Assembly: GCF_010882125.1 (NCBI RefSeq)
Contig: NZ_JAAGVZ010000001.1
Location: forward strand, 186,001-250,000
Origin: Peribacillus alkalitolerans
GTDB lineage: Bacteria; Bacillota; Bacilli; Bacillales; DSM-1321
Length of the DNA: 64,000 bases
Direction of reading: 5' to 3'
Translations under genes and position numbers: made by a program
The notes under the pieces: model-generated
Database searches by the model: none
What the model was told of the DNA's origin: nothing
Seen by the model: the letters and a program-made list of their open reading frames with translations, nothing else
Shown: positions 19,445-28,556 of the stretch, piece after piece
Layout: each line of letters starts with the position of its first letter
Position numbering within the stretch: position 1 is the first letter of the stretch

Positions 19445-19462
19445 TACATCGAAATTACCAAA
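19367..19462 (+). repeat. Array A1: five units at an exact 21-bp period
   Basis: The core ATTACC(G/A)AA starts at 19370, 19391, 19412, 19433 and 19454, always 21 bp apart. Bases between cores vary. Cores: ATTACCGAA, ATTACCGAA, ATTACCAAA, ATTACCGAA, ATTACCAAA, usually preceded by GAT or TTT. The same layout occurs at 44314 and, as a related core on the other strand, at 24588. Confidence 0.85.
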
Positions 19463-19479
19463 TCATGTTTTTCCTATAA

Positions 19480-19526
19480 AATAAATAGAGACTGGCTCCT
19501 AAAAAAAGATTTAAGAGTCAGTCTCC
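19480..19526 (-). terminator. Terminator after the histidine kinase
   Basis: GAGACTG-A/G-CTC arms (19488-19498 with 19515-19525) directly follow the kinase stop on the minus strand, with a TATTTATTTT tail. Confidence 0.75.
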
Positions 19527-19528
19527 TA

Positions 19529-20767
19529 TTATTTCGGAAAGATAATTTTTATCGCAGTTCCTTTCCCTACTACGCTATCCACATTGATTTTTGCCTGATG
19601 CTGGTCAATAATCCATTTGGCAATGGAAAGCCCTAAGCCTGCTCCTTCTGACGTTGTCCTTGATTGTTCCCCTTGGAAAAAGCGATCGAAAATTTTTGGC
19701 AATATATCTTTTTCAATTCCAATTCCATTGTCCTTTACAAGTAATTCTACGGAATTCCCAAGATTGCGACATAGAACATCAATCCGTCCACCCTCATTAG
19801 TAAACTTCATGGCATTATCGAGCAAGATCACTATTAGTTGATGGATTTTTTCTTTGTCACCCGTCACAGTCACCTGTTCCTCTGTATTCAGCTCCATCTG
19901 CTTACCTTGATACAAAGCAATCTCCGAATAGTTCTCTATAACTTCTTGGAGAAGTTCGGTTAAAGAAAAATCTTTTCGTTCAATTTGGATTTCATTCGAA
20001 TCCGACCTTGTAAGCAGCAATAAGTTACTGACCAATCTTGTCAGTCTTCTACATTCCCTTATTATGACAGATATTTCTGATGCCTTTTCTTCAATTGTAG
20101 AATCTGGAGCCCTTAACAATAATTCAGATTTAGACTGAATGACTGCAAGGGGTGTCCTTAATTCATGCGATGCGTCCGATACAAATTGCTGTTGCTTGCC
20201 CCATGCTTCTTTTATGGGAATAAATGCTTTATCCGCTAAATAAAAACCTGCCGCAATGGAGACAAATCCTCCGATGATGGTTCCGATGGTCAAGATTAAT
20301 TGGAGTCGATCCAGAAGCTCCTGTTCAGTATTTACATTCCGTAACAACTGGACTTTAACCTCTCCCATTGGTGTTTGAAAAGTATTCGCTATACTTCGAA
20401 AATAATATCCTTCAGCTGACTTCTCTTCTAATTTACCGATTTTCTCCGGCAAAAACTTATTACTATTATTGGCAAATAGACTATTACTATCGTTCCAATC
20501 TATGACTTTGTTATTCTCATCCCAAAGCAGCATCGTGATTCGGGGATCTCGTACAAATGCCGGTTTTCCCAATGCGGGATCCAGTGGGATATATCCGCTT
20601 TGGGCCACTTCTTCAAAACGTACCATCATCCGTTTGAGGTCTTCGTCTAAATCCGAATATAACAGTGCCTTTAAATAGGAATAAACGACCGTTGATAGGA
20701 CTCCGATTATTAATATTAAGATGATTGAATTCAGGATGGTCAAACGGAATCGTGTTTTTTGAAACAA
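19529..20767 (-). CDS. Sensor histidine kinase (HisKA type), efflux operon
   Basis: 412 residues. Two membrane segments (about 10-30 and 155-178) frame an extracytoplasmic domain. The HisKA box is FVSDASHELRTPLAVIQSK with the phosphoacceptor His. HATPase boxes: N (LLDNAMKFT), G1 (VKDNGIGI), F (IFDRFFQGE), G2 (GAGLGLSIAKWI). Last gene of the operon with the HlyD/MacB-like pump and the OmpR-type regulator, whose stop it overlaps by 28 bases. Probably senses a compound the pump exports or the damage it causes. Confidence 0.85.
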   Translation of the reverse strand: MFQKTRFRLTILNSIILILIIGVLSTVVYSYLKALLYSDLDEDLKRMMVRFEEVAQSGYIPLDPALGKPAFVRDPRITMLLWDENNKVIDWNDSNSLFANNSNKFLPEKIGKLEEKSAEGYYFRSIANTFQTPMGEVKVQLLRNVNTEQELLDRLQLILTIGTIIGGFVSIAAGFYLADKAFIPIKEAWGKQQQFVSDASHELRTPLAVIQSKSELLLRAPDSTIEEKASEISVIIRECRRLTRLVSNLLLLTRSDSNEIQIERKDFSLTELLQEVIENYSEIALYQGKQMELNTEEQVTVTGDKEKIHQLIVILLDNAMKFTNEGGRIDVLCRNLGNSVELLVKDNGIGIEKDILPKIFDRFFQGEQSRTTSEGAGLGLSIAKWIIDQHQAKINVDSVVGKGTAIKIIFPK

Positions 20768-21420
20768 TAGCCTATTCCCCTCACTGTCTGCAAGTATTTA
20801 TCATATCCGAAAGGCTCCAGCTTTTTACGGAGATGGTGAGTGAATACTTCCACAACGGCTACTGAAGTGTCGGAGTCAAAGCCCCAAATCCGATCGTATA
20901 TTTGTTCCTTCGTTAAGATTGTCCCAACATTCTGTATGAAAAACTCCAATAAGTCATACTGTTTTAAGGTTAATTTTAGTTTCACACCATTTATAGTGAT
21001 TTCTTTTTCCCTTCCGTGCAACTCTATCCCCTCGAAACAAAGTGTCTGTTTCGTCGTCAAGCTACCGCTTCTTCTTAACATAGCACGAAGCCTTGCTTCT
21101 AATTCAGGAGCTTGGAAGGGTTTTACTAAATAATCATCCGCTCCAAAATCCAGGCCTTTTACCCGGTCTTCTAAGGAATCTTTCGCAGTGAGGAACAATA
21201 CAGGCGTCCCTACCTTTTCAGCTCTCATACGCTGAATGATTTCAAAACCGTTTATCCCTGGTAACATGACATCCAGCACAATCGCATCATAAATGTTTTG
21301 AAGAGCAAGGAAAAGGCCTTCATCTCCATCTGATGCTATGTCCACCGTAAAGTGAACCGATAAAATATCCCTGATGGAATGAAGCAATTCTATATTATCT
21401 TCCACAACTAATATCTTCAT
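20740..21420 (-). CDS. OmpR-family response regulator
   Basis: 226 residues. Receiver domain (1-115) with the phosphorylation site in DAIVLDVMLPGING and the conserved Lys in DDYLVKPF. Winged-helix DNA-binding domain (about 125-222, LTLKQYDLLEFFIQN, VFTHHLRKKLEPFG). Cognate of the overlapping histidine kinase gene. Sits 64 bases downstream of the permease gene. Confidence 0.88.
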   Translation of the reverse strand: MKILVVEDNIELLHSIRDILSVHFTVDIASDGDEGLFLALQNIYDAIVLDVMLPGINGFEIIQRMRAEKVGTPVLFLTAKDSLEDRVKGLDFGADDYLVKPFQAPELEARLRAMLRRSGSLTTKQTLCFEGIELHGREKEITINGVKLKLTLKQYDLLEFFIQNVGTILTKEQIYDRIWGFDSDTSVAVVEVFTHHLRKKLEPFGYDKYLQTVRGIGYCFKKHDSV

Positions 21421-21484
21421 AGAAACTCCTCCTCAACTCTCTTCAAAACCATTGTAAATTTACAGTTCAATGATGCGCAAGTGC

Positions 21485-22654
21485 TTACTCAAATCTCAAT
21501 GCTTGAATCGGGTGGAGTTTGGATGCTTTATTCGCAGGAATGACACCAAAAATCACTCCCACTATAAGTGAAAATAAGAAAGCCATTGCCATGACGGGAA
21601 TGGAATACTCTACCGTCATGCCAGCAGTTAGTGATAAAAGCTTTGAGCCTCCTACTCCAATCAATACACCTAACACTCCACCACACGCACTTAAAGAGAC
21701 TGCCTCGATTAAAAATTGCCATAAAATATCGATTCGTTTCGCACCAATCGCTTTTCGAATGCCTATTTCTTTTGTTCGTTCAGAAACGGATACAAGCATA
21801 ATATTCATGATACCAATCCCTCCGACTAGAAGGGAAATCCCCGCAATCCCCGCGAGCATCAAAGTCATCGTTTCTGTCACGGATCCTACAGTTTCCATCA
21901 AATCCTGCTGGGTAGTGACACTATAACTATCATCTTCACCTGGATATAAAAGGCTCATCAGAACCTGCGCAAACATTTTTACAGCAGCCATTTCATTTTC
22001 GGATTTAGCCTGAAGTAAGACAGTGGATACACCTTCACTACCTATTAATCGCTGAGCCGTTCCTAGAGGTAAGATGATGACATCATCCCCACTTTGTCCT
22101 AGTGAGGTCCCTTTTGAGGCCAAGACACCAATGACTTTGTAAGAAACACCCTGAATTTGAATCTTCTCTCCGACTGGACTTGATGCCCCAAAGTAAGTCA
22201 TTGCTGTCTCACTTCCTAGCACAGCCACTTTTTGGTTATATTCCAGGTCAATGTCTGTGATGAATCTTCCTTCTTGCATATCTAGGTCTCGGATTTCTTT
22301 GTAAGCCTCATTCGTACCTGTAACAGACACTTGACCTGTCGTCTTATCCTTCTTTACAAAAACTCGTCCAGAAACAGAAGGTGATGATTGTTCCACCCCT
22401 TCTATTTCTTGGAATTCCATAACTTCCTCTTCTGTTAATCCTCCATTTTCTGTATCGAAAACATTTAAAGTGATTAAGTTTGTTCCGAGCTGATTAATCT
22501 GTGATTCTACTTGTTGCCCAGAACCCTGTCCTATTGAAATTAAGATAATGACTGAAGCTACGCCAATAATGATCCCAAGCATGGTTAAAAAGGACCTTAA
22601 CTTATTGCCTTGCATACTACGAAATGCCAACTTCAACAGAAGAAGGATTTTCAT
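21485..22654 (-). CDS. MacB-like ABC transporter permease (FtsX fold)
   Basis: 389 residues from [19 protein letters not shown] first membrane segment (LRSFLTMLGIIIGVASVIIL) is followed by a large MacB-PCD extracellular domain (about 45-250) and three C-terminal membrane segments with the FtsX motif (SERTKEIGIRKAIGAKR). I chose ATG 22654 over the frame's earlier start because it fits the family and overlaps the ATPase gene by 38 bases. Works with the ATPase and the HlyD-like adaptor to export a peptide, drug or lipid-like compound. Confidence 0.85.
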   Translation of the reverse strand: MKILLLLKLAFRSMQGNKLRSFLTMLGIIIGVASVIILISIGQGSGQQVESQINQLGTNLITLNVFDTENGGLTEEEVMEFQEIEGVEQSSPSVSGRVFVKKDKTTGQVSVTGTNEAYKEIRDLDMQEGRFITDIDLEYNQKVAVLGSETAMTYFGASSPVGEKIQIQGVSYKVIGVLASKGTSLGQSGDDVIILPLGTAQRLIGSEGVSTVLLQAKSENEMAAVKMFAQVLMSLLYPGEDDSYSVTTQQDLMETVGSVTETMTLMLAGIAGISLLVGGIGIMNIMLVSVSERTKEIGIRKAIGAKRIDILWQFLIEAVSLSACGGVLGVLIGVGGSKLLSLTAGMTVEYSIPVMAMAFLFSLIVGVIFGVIPANKASKLHPIQALRFE

Positions 22655-23342
22655 GGATTTCTCCCCCTTTCTCAGAAATTTGGCCATCATGTATTTGTAC
22701 AATCCGCTTAGCTTTTCTTGCCACATCCATATCATGGGTAATCACAATGATGGTATGACCTTTCTGATTCAACTCAAGCAAGATATTCATAATATCATTG
22801 CTGGTTTTACTATCCAGTGCTCCGGTGGGCTCATCGGCAAGTAATAACGGTGGATTCCCTGATAATGCTCTTGCAATTGCGACCCGTTGCTGTTGTCCTC
22901 CTGAAAGTTGGTTTGGATAATGGTTCGCTCTATTTCCTAGTCCTACCCTTTCCAAACTCTCCAAGGCCAAGCTCAATCTTGCTCCGTAATTCATGCCTCG
23001 GTACATAAGGGGTAGCTCTACATTTTCAAGAGTAGTTAGACGATTTAATAGGTTGAAATTCTGAAAAATGAATCCTATTTTTTCATTACGAATAGTGGCT
23101 AACTCTGAATCTTGCATCGTCTCTACATTAGTGCCTTGTAGCCAATAGGATCCAGAGCTTGGTCGGTCTAGACAGCCAATAATATTCATTAATGTTGATT
23201 TCCCTGACCCTGATGGACCAATGATGGAAATAAAATCCCCTTCATTGACTGTAAGTGACACATTATCCAAAGCCGTTACCGTTTCTCCAGCTAATGAATA
23301 CGTTCTCGATATATTTTGTAGTGATAGAATTTCAGAAGTCAT
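22617..23342 (-). CDS. MacB/LolD-like ABC transporter ATPase
   Basis: 241 residues from [15 protein letters not shown]. Walker [14 protein letters not shown]-loop FIFQNFNLL, signature [15 protein letters not shown], Walker [13 protein letters not shown] and the H-loop VITHD. AAAGGAGA lies seven bases before the ATG. The earlier part of the frame overlaps the adaptor gene and is not family-like. Powers the adjoining permease. Confidence 0.9.
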   Translation of the reverse strand: MTSEILSLQNISRTYSLAGETVTALDNVSLTVNEGDFISIIGPSGSGKSTLMNIIGCLDRPSSGSYWLQGTNVETMQDSELATIRNEKIGFIFQNFNLLNRLTTLENVELPLMYRGMNYGARLSLALESLERVGLGNRANHYPNQLSGGQQQRVAIARALSGNPPLLLADEPTGALDSKTSNDIMNILLELNQKGHTIIVITHDMDVARKAKRIVQIHDGQISEKGGEIHENPSSVEVGIS

Positions 23343-23346
23343 GTCA

Positions 23347-24300
23347 TTATCTCCTTTCACTTGGCATACCCTGACCTTGTCTTTGACCAACAAAGCCTTG
23401 GCCGCCGCCAAAACCTCCCATTCCGTTCGGCATCATCATGGTGCTCATCTGTCCATTATTAGAACCAGAAACTAAGGCAGGGAGTTGTACCAGTTCACCA
23501 GCCTGAAGACCAGAAGTCACCTCAACATATGTATCATTAGCAAGTCCAGTTTTAATTTCCTTCCTTGTCCAAGTCGCCTGTCCCTGTTCGGTAGCTGCAG
23601 CAGTTTGAACTAAGACGAATTTTTGGTCTCCTTGTTTTCTGACAGCTTCAATAGGCACTTTGATGACATTTCCCTTGCTTTCTACAAGGATGCTAGCTTC
23701 GGTTGTCATCCCAGGCTTAAGGCTCTTACTATCATTAATTGAAATAGTGACATCAAAGGTTGATGAGCCATTTTCCACTGTCCCTTCCTTAGCAATTCCA
23801 GTTACTTTACCAGCGAATCTCTCCTCTGGGAAAGCGCTTGCAGTAAGCGATACGGTTTGACCTACCTTTATCTTCGGGACATCTACCTCATCCACTGAGA
23901 TGACAGTCTCTAAGATGTTGTAATTCGTAATATGGGCCAAAGCTTTTTCCTCGCCTACCTTATCATCCTCCTCAACCGCTATCGAAGTGACTATCCCAGC
24001 GAATGGTGCCGTGACAGGATCACTATCATCGGTAAAGGTGAAAAGCTCGTCCCCCTTCTTTATTGCCTGATTTTCCACTACCAGCACTTCATCTATCGTT
24101 TTGTTCTCATCTACAAACAAATCTTCATTATGAACAGAAGCGACATTTCCAGATCCACTTACTTGTACGTCCAGCTTTCCTTGCTCCGCTGATGCGGTTG
24201 GGGATTGAGCCATGATTTCCTGTGGCTTGTTTGAAAAGAAGAAAAAAGCTCCTGCGCTTGTTATAACTAAAATAATGCCTGTTATGATCCACTTTTTCAT
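23347..24300 (-). CDS. HlyD/MacA-like periplasmic-adaptor-type efflux protein
   Basis: 317 residues from MKKWIITGIILVITSAGAFF. One N-terminal membrane anchor, a biotinyl-lipoyl-like hairpin region (about 35-115) without a long coiled coil, a beta-barrel region (DVPKIKVGQTVSLTASAF) and a Gly/Gln/Met-rich tail (residues about 285-317). AAAGGAGAG precedes the ATG. In Gram-positives such adaptors link MacB-like pumps to the cell surface. Confidence 0.85.
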   Translation of the reverse strand: MKKWIITGIILVITSAGAFFFFSNKPQEIMAQSPTASAEQGKLDVQVSGSGNVASVHNEDLFVDENKTIDEVLVVENQAIKKGDELFTFTDDSDPVTAPFAGIVTSIAVEEDDKVGEEKALAHITNYNILETVISVDEVDVPKIKVGQTVSLTASAFPEERFAGKVTGIAKEGTVENGSSTFDVTISINDSKSLKPGMTTEASILVESKGNVIKVPIEAVRKQGDQKFVLVQTAAATEQGQATWTRKEIKTGLANDTYVEVTSGLQAGELVQLPALVSGSNNGQMSTMMMPNGMGGFGGGQGFVGQRQGQGMPSERR

Positions 24301-24319
24301 ATCTACTACTCTCCTTTTC

Positions 24320-24499
24320 TTATTCATTACCATTTGGATTTGTAAAGCTGCCATCTTGGTTCATCATAGGAAAATTGCCACGTTCCATCATGGTTGGGCG
24401 TTGATTCTGCTTGGTAATTAAATAACCTATTCCTCCGAGGATGACTAGATTAAGAAGTAACTGGACCACCATGAATGTTTTAAATAATTTTTGTTCCAT
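24320..24499 (-). CDS. Small single-span membrane protein leading the efflux operon
   Basis: 59 residues: MEQKLFKTFMVVQLLLNLVI, a membrane segment to about residue 28, then a hydrophilic tail rich in Met and Asn (RGNFPMMNQDGSF). AAGGAGAG lies eight bases before the ATG, and the stop is 20 bases before the adaptor start. It is clearly translated as the first gene of the pump operon. The Met/Asn-rich tail recalls the tail of the adaptor. No family recognised; it may help assemble or sense. Confidence 0.6.
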   Translation of the reverse strand: MEQKLFKTFMVVQLLLNLVILGGIGYLITKQNQRPTMMERGNFPMMNQDGSFTNPNGNE

Positions 24500-24587
24500 A
24501 TTTTTTTCTCTCCTTTCAGTTTGTAATGGTGATTATGGAGGACGATTCTTAAAATTGGCTTAATAATATTTTGAAGGAATTCGACAA

Positions 24588-24681
24588 GTTGGGAATACGA
24601 TGGTCATAGTCGGGAATATATTTGTCGAAGTTGGGAAAATATCGATAAATGTCGGGATTAAAGTTGATAAAGTTGGGATTA
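24588..24681 (-). repeat. Array B: five units at an exact 21-bp period
   Basis: On the plus strand GT(T/C)GGGA(A/T) recurs with its GGG at 24591, 24612, 24633, 24654 and 24675, always 21 bp apart. Read on the minus strand the core is ATTCCC(G/A)AC, closely related to ATTACC(G/A)AA of arrays A1 and A2. It lies between the rsbT terminator and the efflux operon. Confidence 0.85.
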
Positions 24682-24695
24682 TTTTTACTTCAAAA

Positions 24696-24728
24696 ATAAA
24701 AAACCATCTTCCTAAACGAAAGATGGCA
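24696..24728 (-). terminator. Terminator after rsbT-like gene
   Basis: Minus strand CCATCTT pairs with AAGATGG, followed by TTTTTTATTTTT. Confidence 0.8.
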
Positions 24729-24760
24729 TGGGTAAAATATTAATCTAGTTTTTTAAGAAA

Positions 24761-25162
24761 TCATTTCTTCCACTTTATTCCGATGATTTCTGTTCCGACT
24801 CCAACTTTGGATTCGATTGAGAATACATCAAATAGCCTTTTCGCTCCTGGAACACCTGCTCCTAGGCCACCAGAAGTGGAATATCCGTCTTCTAATACTT
24901 TACGCACATCCGAAATGCCAGGGCCTTCATCGATAGCATGGATTTTCAATCCATGTTTGCTATGTTCAATTAATTCTTCAATGATGATTTTTCCTGGTAA
25001 AGCGTATAAGTAAATATTCCTTGCAAGTTCGGAGATTGCTGTAGTGATTCTCGCTTGGTCAACAACACTGAAATTCAAGCGTTTAGCTTCTTCTCTACCC
25101 TTTTGACGGGCGAGTACAATGTCCCATTCATTATTTATATTAACAACTACACGATTTGACAT
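24761..25162 (-). CDS. rsbT: RsbT-like serine kinase / switch protein
   Basis: 133 residues from MSNRVVVNINNEWDIVLARQ, the same length as B. subtilis RsbT. GHKL ATPase motifs: ISELARNIYLYA (N box), DEGPGISD (G1) and GYSTSGGLGAGVPGAKRL (G2). RsbT phosphorylates RsbS and RsbR in the stressosome and, when freed, activates the phosphatase RsbU. TAAGGAGA precedes the start. Sits 18 bases after the rsbS-like gene; no rsbR, rsbU or sigB gene is in the window. Confidence 0.8.
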   Translation of the reverse strand: MSNRVVVNINNEWDIVLARQKGREEAKRLNFSVVDQARITTAISELARNIYLYALPGKIIIEELIEHSKHGLKIHAIDEGPGISDVRKVLEDGYSTSGGLGAGVPGAKRLFDVFSIESKVGVGTEIIGIKWKK

Positions 25163-25180
25163 GGGTCTCCTTATCACCTA

Positions 25181-25534
25181 TTAGGATATGATTTTTTCTA
25201 GTATTTCGATTCCTTTTTCCAAATCTATTGCAGTATGCCCACCATTTAGATCAATACCTAGTTCAATTAACGTAATGGCAACAGCCGGTTGTATTCCAGT
25301 AATAACAACTTTAGCTCCCATCAATTCAGCCATAGAAACAAGGTCACCTAGAATTTTTGCAATGAAGGAATCAATCATATCTAATGAAGTAAGATCTAAA
25401 ACTACTCCACCTGCACCGGTTTCATGAATTTTTTGCAGCAAGCTTTCCTGTAATTCAAGAGCTGTCTTATCATCCAGTTCTACTTGAATGGATATTAACA
25501 ATAGGTTATTAAGCTTAAGAATAGGAATTTCCAA
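25181..25534 (-). CDS. rsbS: RsbS-like STAS-domain stressosome protein
   Basis: 117 residues, a single STAS domain. The phosphorylatable Ser is in [13 protein letters not shown], equivalent to Ser59 of Rsb[23 protein letters not shown] is the conserved C-terminal half (21-residue region at about 75-95, quoted in part). RsbS holds RsbT inactive in the stressosome core. First gene of a two-gene minus-strand unit with rsbT. Confidence 0.8.
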   Translation of the reverse strand: MEIPILKLNNLLLISIQVELDDKTALELQESLLQKIHETGAGGVVLDLTSLDMIDSFIAKILGDLVSMAELMGAKVVITGIQPAVAITLIELGIDLNGGHTAIDLEKGIEILEKIIS

Positions 25535-25743
25535 CGAACTTCCTCCTGCAATCCTATAATTTATATATATCGTACACCATTAATTTCTTCTTCAAACTTT
25601 ACTTCTTTAATCAATTAATAAATCATATTATACCAATTTTTTAGGATACTCTCAATTTTTCTAGTAATTACCCAATTTCTCATCACTGGAAATCGATAGA
25701 GGTGATGTACTTTTATGGATTCAATTTATCAATATATTGGTAA

Positions 25744-25777
25744 TAAAAAACAGTCAGGCCGCACAGCCTGACTGCTT
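25744..25777 (-). terminator. Terminator after the first chemoreceptor
   Basis: Minus strand CAGTCAGGC pairs with GCCTGACTG, followed by TTTTTTATT, just after the receptor stop. Confidence 0.85.
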
Positions 25778-25782
25778 CATTG

Positions 25783-27774
25783 TTATAATACAAACTTCTT
25801 AATCGAGTCTTGCAGCTCTTCAGCCATATCCGCTAACGCCGCTGAGGACGCCGCAATTTCTTGCATTGATGCTAATTGCTCTTCAGTTGCGGCAGAAACA
25901 TCCTGGCTTTGCTCGTTTGTATGAAGTGCAGAGTGTTCAATTTCCCTAACAATCTCCACTACCTTATCAATGCCCTCACCCATCACTTGAATGGAAGAAG
26001 ATACTTCTTGTATTTGAGAAGTGACAGTATTGACAAATTGTCCAATTTCCTTGAACGAACTGCCTGCAAAGTTAACGATTTCAATCCCCTTTTGAACTTC
26101 AGCAGACCCTTTTTCCATAGATTCAACCGCTTGGTGTGTATCTTCTTGAATCGAAGAAATCAGTTGACGGATCGTTTCTGTAGAATTGGAGCTTTGTTCC
26201 GCCAGCTTACGAACTTCTCCTGCTACAACGGCAAATCCTTTTCCATGCTCTCCTGCTCTAGCCGCTTCGATAGCTGCGTTTAATGCAAGCAAGTTCGTTT
26301 GGGCTGCAATGCTTCCAATAACATCAACGATTTGGCTAATTTCAGCCGAACGCTCCCCTAAATTGTGAACGACCTTTCCTAGCTCATTCACATTTGAATG
26401 GATATTGTTCATTTGCTGAATGGATTGGTTGATTGCCTCTTCACCTTGAAGGACTGCCTCAGTTGCTTGTCCTGCTGTTGATGAAACAGTCATGGAACTA
26501 TTCATGATTTGCTGGATTTCAGAGCTCATTTCATGAACCACTCCGGTACTTTCTTTTACCATGGTAGTTTGAACATCCGTCGATGATGCGACCTCCTGGA
26601 TAGAATTCGCTACTTGCTCAGTGGCTCTATTATTTTCATCAGAGCTTGCCATCAACTGTTCGGATGCAGAAGCCAACTGGTTTGACTTGTCTCCAACATT
26701 TTGGATCAGTTCACGCAATGCAATGACCATACCATTAAAGCTTTGTCCTAGTTTTCCAATTTCATCATGCTCTGGTCCTTCATATTGTTGGGTTAAATCA
26801 CCTTCGCGAATTCTTTCTGTAACCACATTCAATTGATTCAATGGTCGAATAATTGATCTAATGATTAAATAAGAAATAATTGCACAAATCGCCAATGAAA
26901 TTACAATTGTAATGATAGAAACAACTATGATTGGTTTTACAGCATCGGATATTTCTTCGGAATTCATCGTGCCGGCAATCTTCCAGCCTGTCAACTCATT
27001 CGTTGTAAAAGTAAGTTCTTTTGCCACACCTTTTAGCTGATAGGATATATCCCCGCTTTTTTGAGAAAGAATCGTTTTTCTCCAGCTTTCTTTCGCCTCT
27101 TCACCAGCTTTTTCGGTTGGGTGAATCAAATATTGACCAGTTGCACTCAAAATAAATGGATAGCCCTTGTCTCCTATTTTGATACTTTTCGCTAGTTTAC
27201 TAAGCATATCCAACTCTAGGTCAATACCGAAAACACCAGAGTTATCAGCAGATAGTCTAGCGATAGTAATACCGATGTTACCAGTGGAAGCATCCACATA
27301 CGGATCTGTAATAATGGTTTTACCATCATTCTCCACTGCCTGCTTATACCATGGACGTTCTCTTGGATCGAAACCTTCTGGAAGTTCCACGGATGGATCG
27401 ATGATCATTTCGCCATCTTTTGTTCCTATGTATACATTCAGTACTTCCGAATTTAGTGCTTTATACTCTGAAAGCAAGTTTATTAGTCGGGCTCGGTTTG
27501 CTTGTGTATAAGATGCAGCACTCATCCTTTTCGCAAAGTAATCTACATCGTTTGTGCGCGTTTCAATACGTGAGGTAAGAAGCTCATCCAATACTTCCAC
27601 GTTTTCTTTAGCAGATTGCTGGATTTTATCGTGAATCTCTCTTTTAGCACTGTCATACGACATATACCCTACGATTGTTGGTGGAATAAGTAAAATGAAT
27701 AAAAATAATAATATCAACTTTCTCTTAATCGTAGTTTTCATAAAACTTTTGACCTTTTTTTTACGTTTCTTCAT
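25783..27774 (-). CDS. Methyl-accepting chemotaxis protein with dCache domain
   Basis: 663 residues. A basic N-terminus and first membrane segment (about 18-36), a large extracellular double-Cache region (about 40-275, with [21 protein letters not shown]-type ligand pocket, quoted in part), a second membrane segment (about 280-305), HAMP, and a signalling domain with the hairpin [19 protein letters not shown]. dCache receptors usually bind amino acids or other small ligands directly. I kept MKKRKKK as start since AAGGGG is nine bases upstream. Monocistronic. Confidence 0.9.
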   Translation of the reverse strand: MKKRKKKVKSFMKTTIKRKLILLFLFILLIPPTIVGYMSYDSAKREIHDKIQQSAKENVEVLDELLTSRIETRTNDVDYFAKRMSAASYTQANRARLINLLSEYKALNSEVLNVYIGTKDGEMIIDPSVELPEGFDPRERPWYKQAVENDGKTIITDPYVDASTGNIGITIARLSADNSGVFGIDLELDMLSKLAKSIKIGDKGYPFILSATGQYLIHPTEKAGEEAKESWRKTILSQKSGDISYQLKGVAKELTFTTNELTGWKIAGTMNSEEISDAVKPIIVVSIITIVISLAICAIISYLIIRSIIRPLNQLNVVTERIREGDLTQQYEGPEHDEIGKLGQSFNGMVIALRELIQNVGDKSNQLASASEQLMASSDENNRATEQVANSIQEVASSTDVQTTMVKESTGVVHEMSSEIQQIMNSSMTVSSTAGQATEAVLQGEEAINQSIQQMNNIHSNVNELGKVVHNLGERSAEISQIVDVIGSIAAQTNLLALNAAIEAARAGEHGKGFAVVAGEVRKLAEQSSNSTETIRQLISSIQEDTHQAVESMEKGSAEVQKGIEIVNFAGSSFKEIGQFVNTVTSQIQEVSSSIQVMGEGIDKVVEIVREIEHSALHTNEQSQDVSAATEEQLASMQEIAASSAALADMAEELQDSIKKFVL

Positions 27775-28055
27775 ACGGACGACCCCTTCTACTAAATAAA
27801 TAATGAGTGCATAAAATTTTCCAACAATTCCTCCTATTAAAAATATTACTTTAGTAGTAATATCGGAAGGTAAATAGAACTATATAGTTGAAATTTTTTA
27901 CAATTAGCAGATATCCGTAACCTATACTATTTCAATGTAGTTTTTTTATGGTTTTTTGGCAGTATTTCACATGATTTTAGTTTATTAAAATAATAGTTGA
28001 AATAAAAAAAAGACGCACAATTAGCACCTTTTTTCATATTTACGAGACTTATAGG

Positions 28056-28556
28056 TTAATGTACCTGTAAATGAAGGATGAACTGTTCCCCCAACCTCCC
28101 TATTTTCCGGTATCCCTTATCTACGAACCCTGTTTTTAAATAGACTTGCTGGGCACCTATGTTTTTATGGTTAACGCCAAGGACTACCTCGTTGCATTTA
28201 GGAAAATGCTCCTTAATATAATCCTTTAATTGCAGCAATCCTTGTTTTGCATACCCTTTCCCTTGATGCCTTTCGTTGATGGAAAAAGCAGAGAGTAACA
28301 ATGCTTTAGGATTATCACTATACTCATTGACCCTCTCTCCTATATTTAGTATAAAAAAGCCTACCGCTTCTCCTCCCGACTCAATGACTACAGGAAACTT
28401 CGTTTTGTTTAGTTGATCATCTTGAAGCATAACTGCAGGCATTCCCGTAAACTTGGCTTGTTCATCGGGAAGTTCAAAGGATAGTAATTCTTCTTTATAT
28501 TTAACTTCATAATTTACAAGATTAACCGATTTTTGTTTCGTAATGTTTTCCATCAT
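28056..28556 (-). CDS. GNAT-family N-acetyltransferase
   Basis: 166 residues starting MMENITKQKSV. GNAT motif A is recognisable as FSINERHQGKGYAKQGL, with a later NHKNIGAQQVYLKTGF segment. Two adjacent ATGs (28556, 28553) follow AGAGG; the second has better spacing. The start overlaps the end of the acyltransferase pseudogene by about 35 bases. The substrate is unknown. The 280 bases between this operon and the dCache receptor promoter (27775-28055) hold no feature I can support. Confidence 0.8.
   Translation of the reverse strand: MMENITKQKSVNLVNYEVKYKEELLSFELPDEQAKFTGMPAVMLQDDQLNKTKFPVVIESGGEAVGFFILNIGERVNEYSDNPKALLLSAFSINERHQGKGYAKQGLLQLKDYIKEHFPKCNEVVLGVNHKNIGAQQVYLKTGFVDKGYRKIGRLGEQFILHLQVH

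Noticed and set aside
19367-19462. CRISPR array reading of the 21-bp arrays
   Set aside because: Units are 9-12-base cores with a 21-bp period; CRISPR repeats are longer (about 24-37 bp) with spacers of similar length, and no cas gene is present.
25716-25772. 18-codon plus-strand ORF starting MDSIYQYIG after GAGGTG
   Set aside because: Its 3' half is the chemoreceptor terminator stem, so it is unlikely to be a gene.
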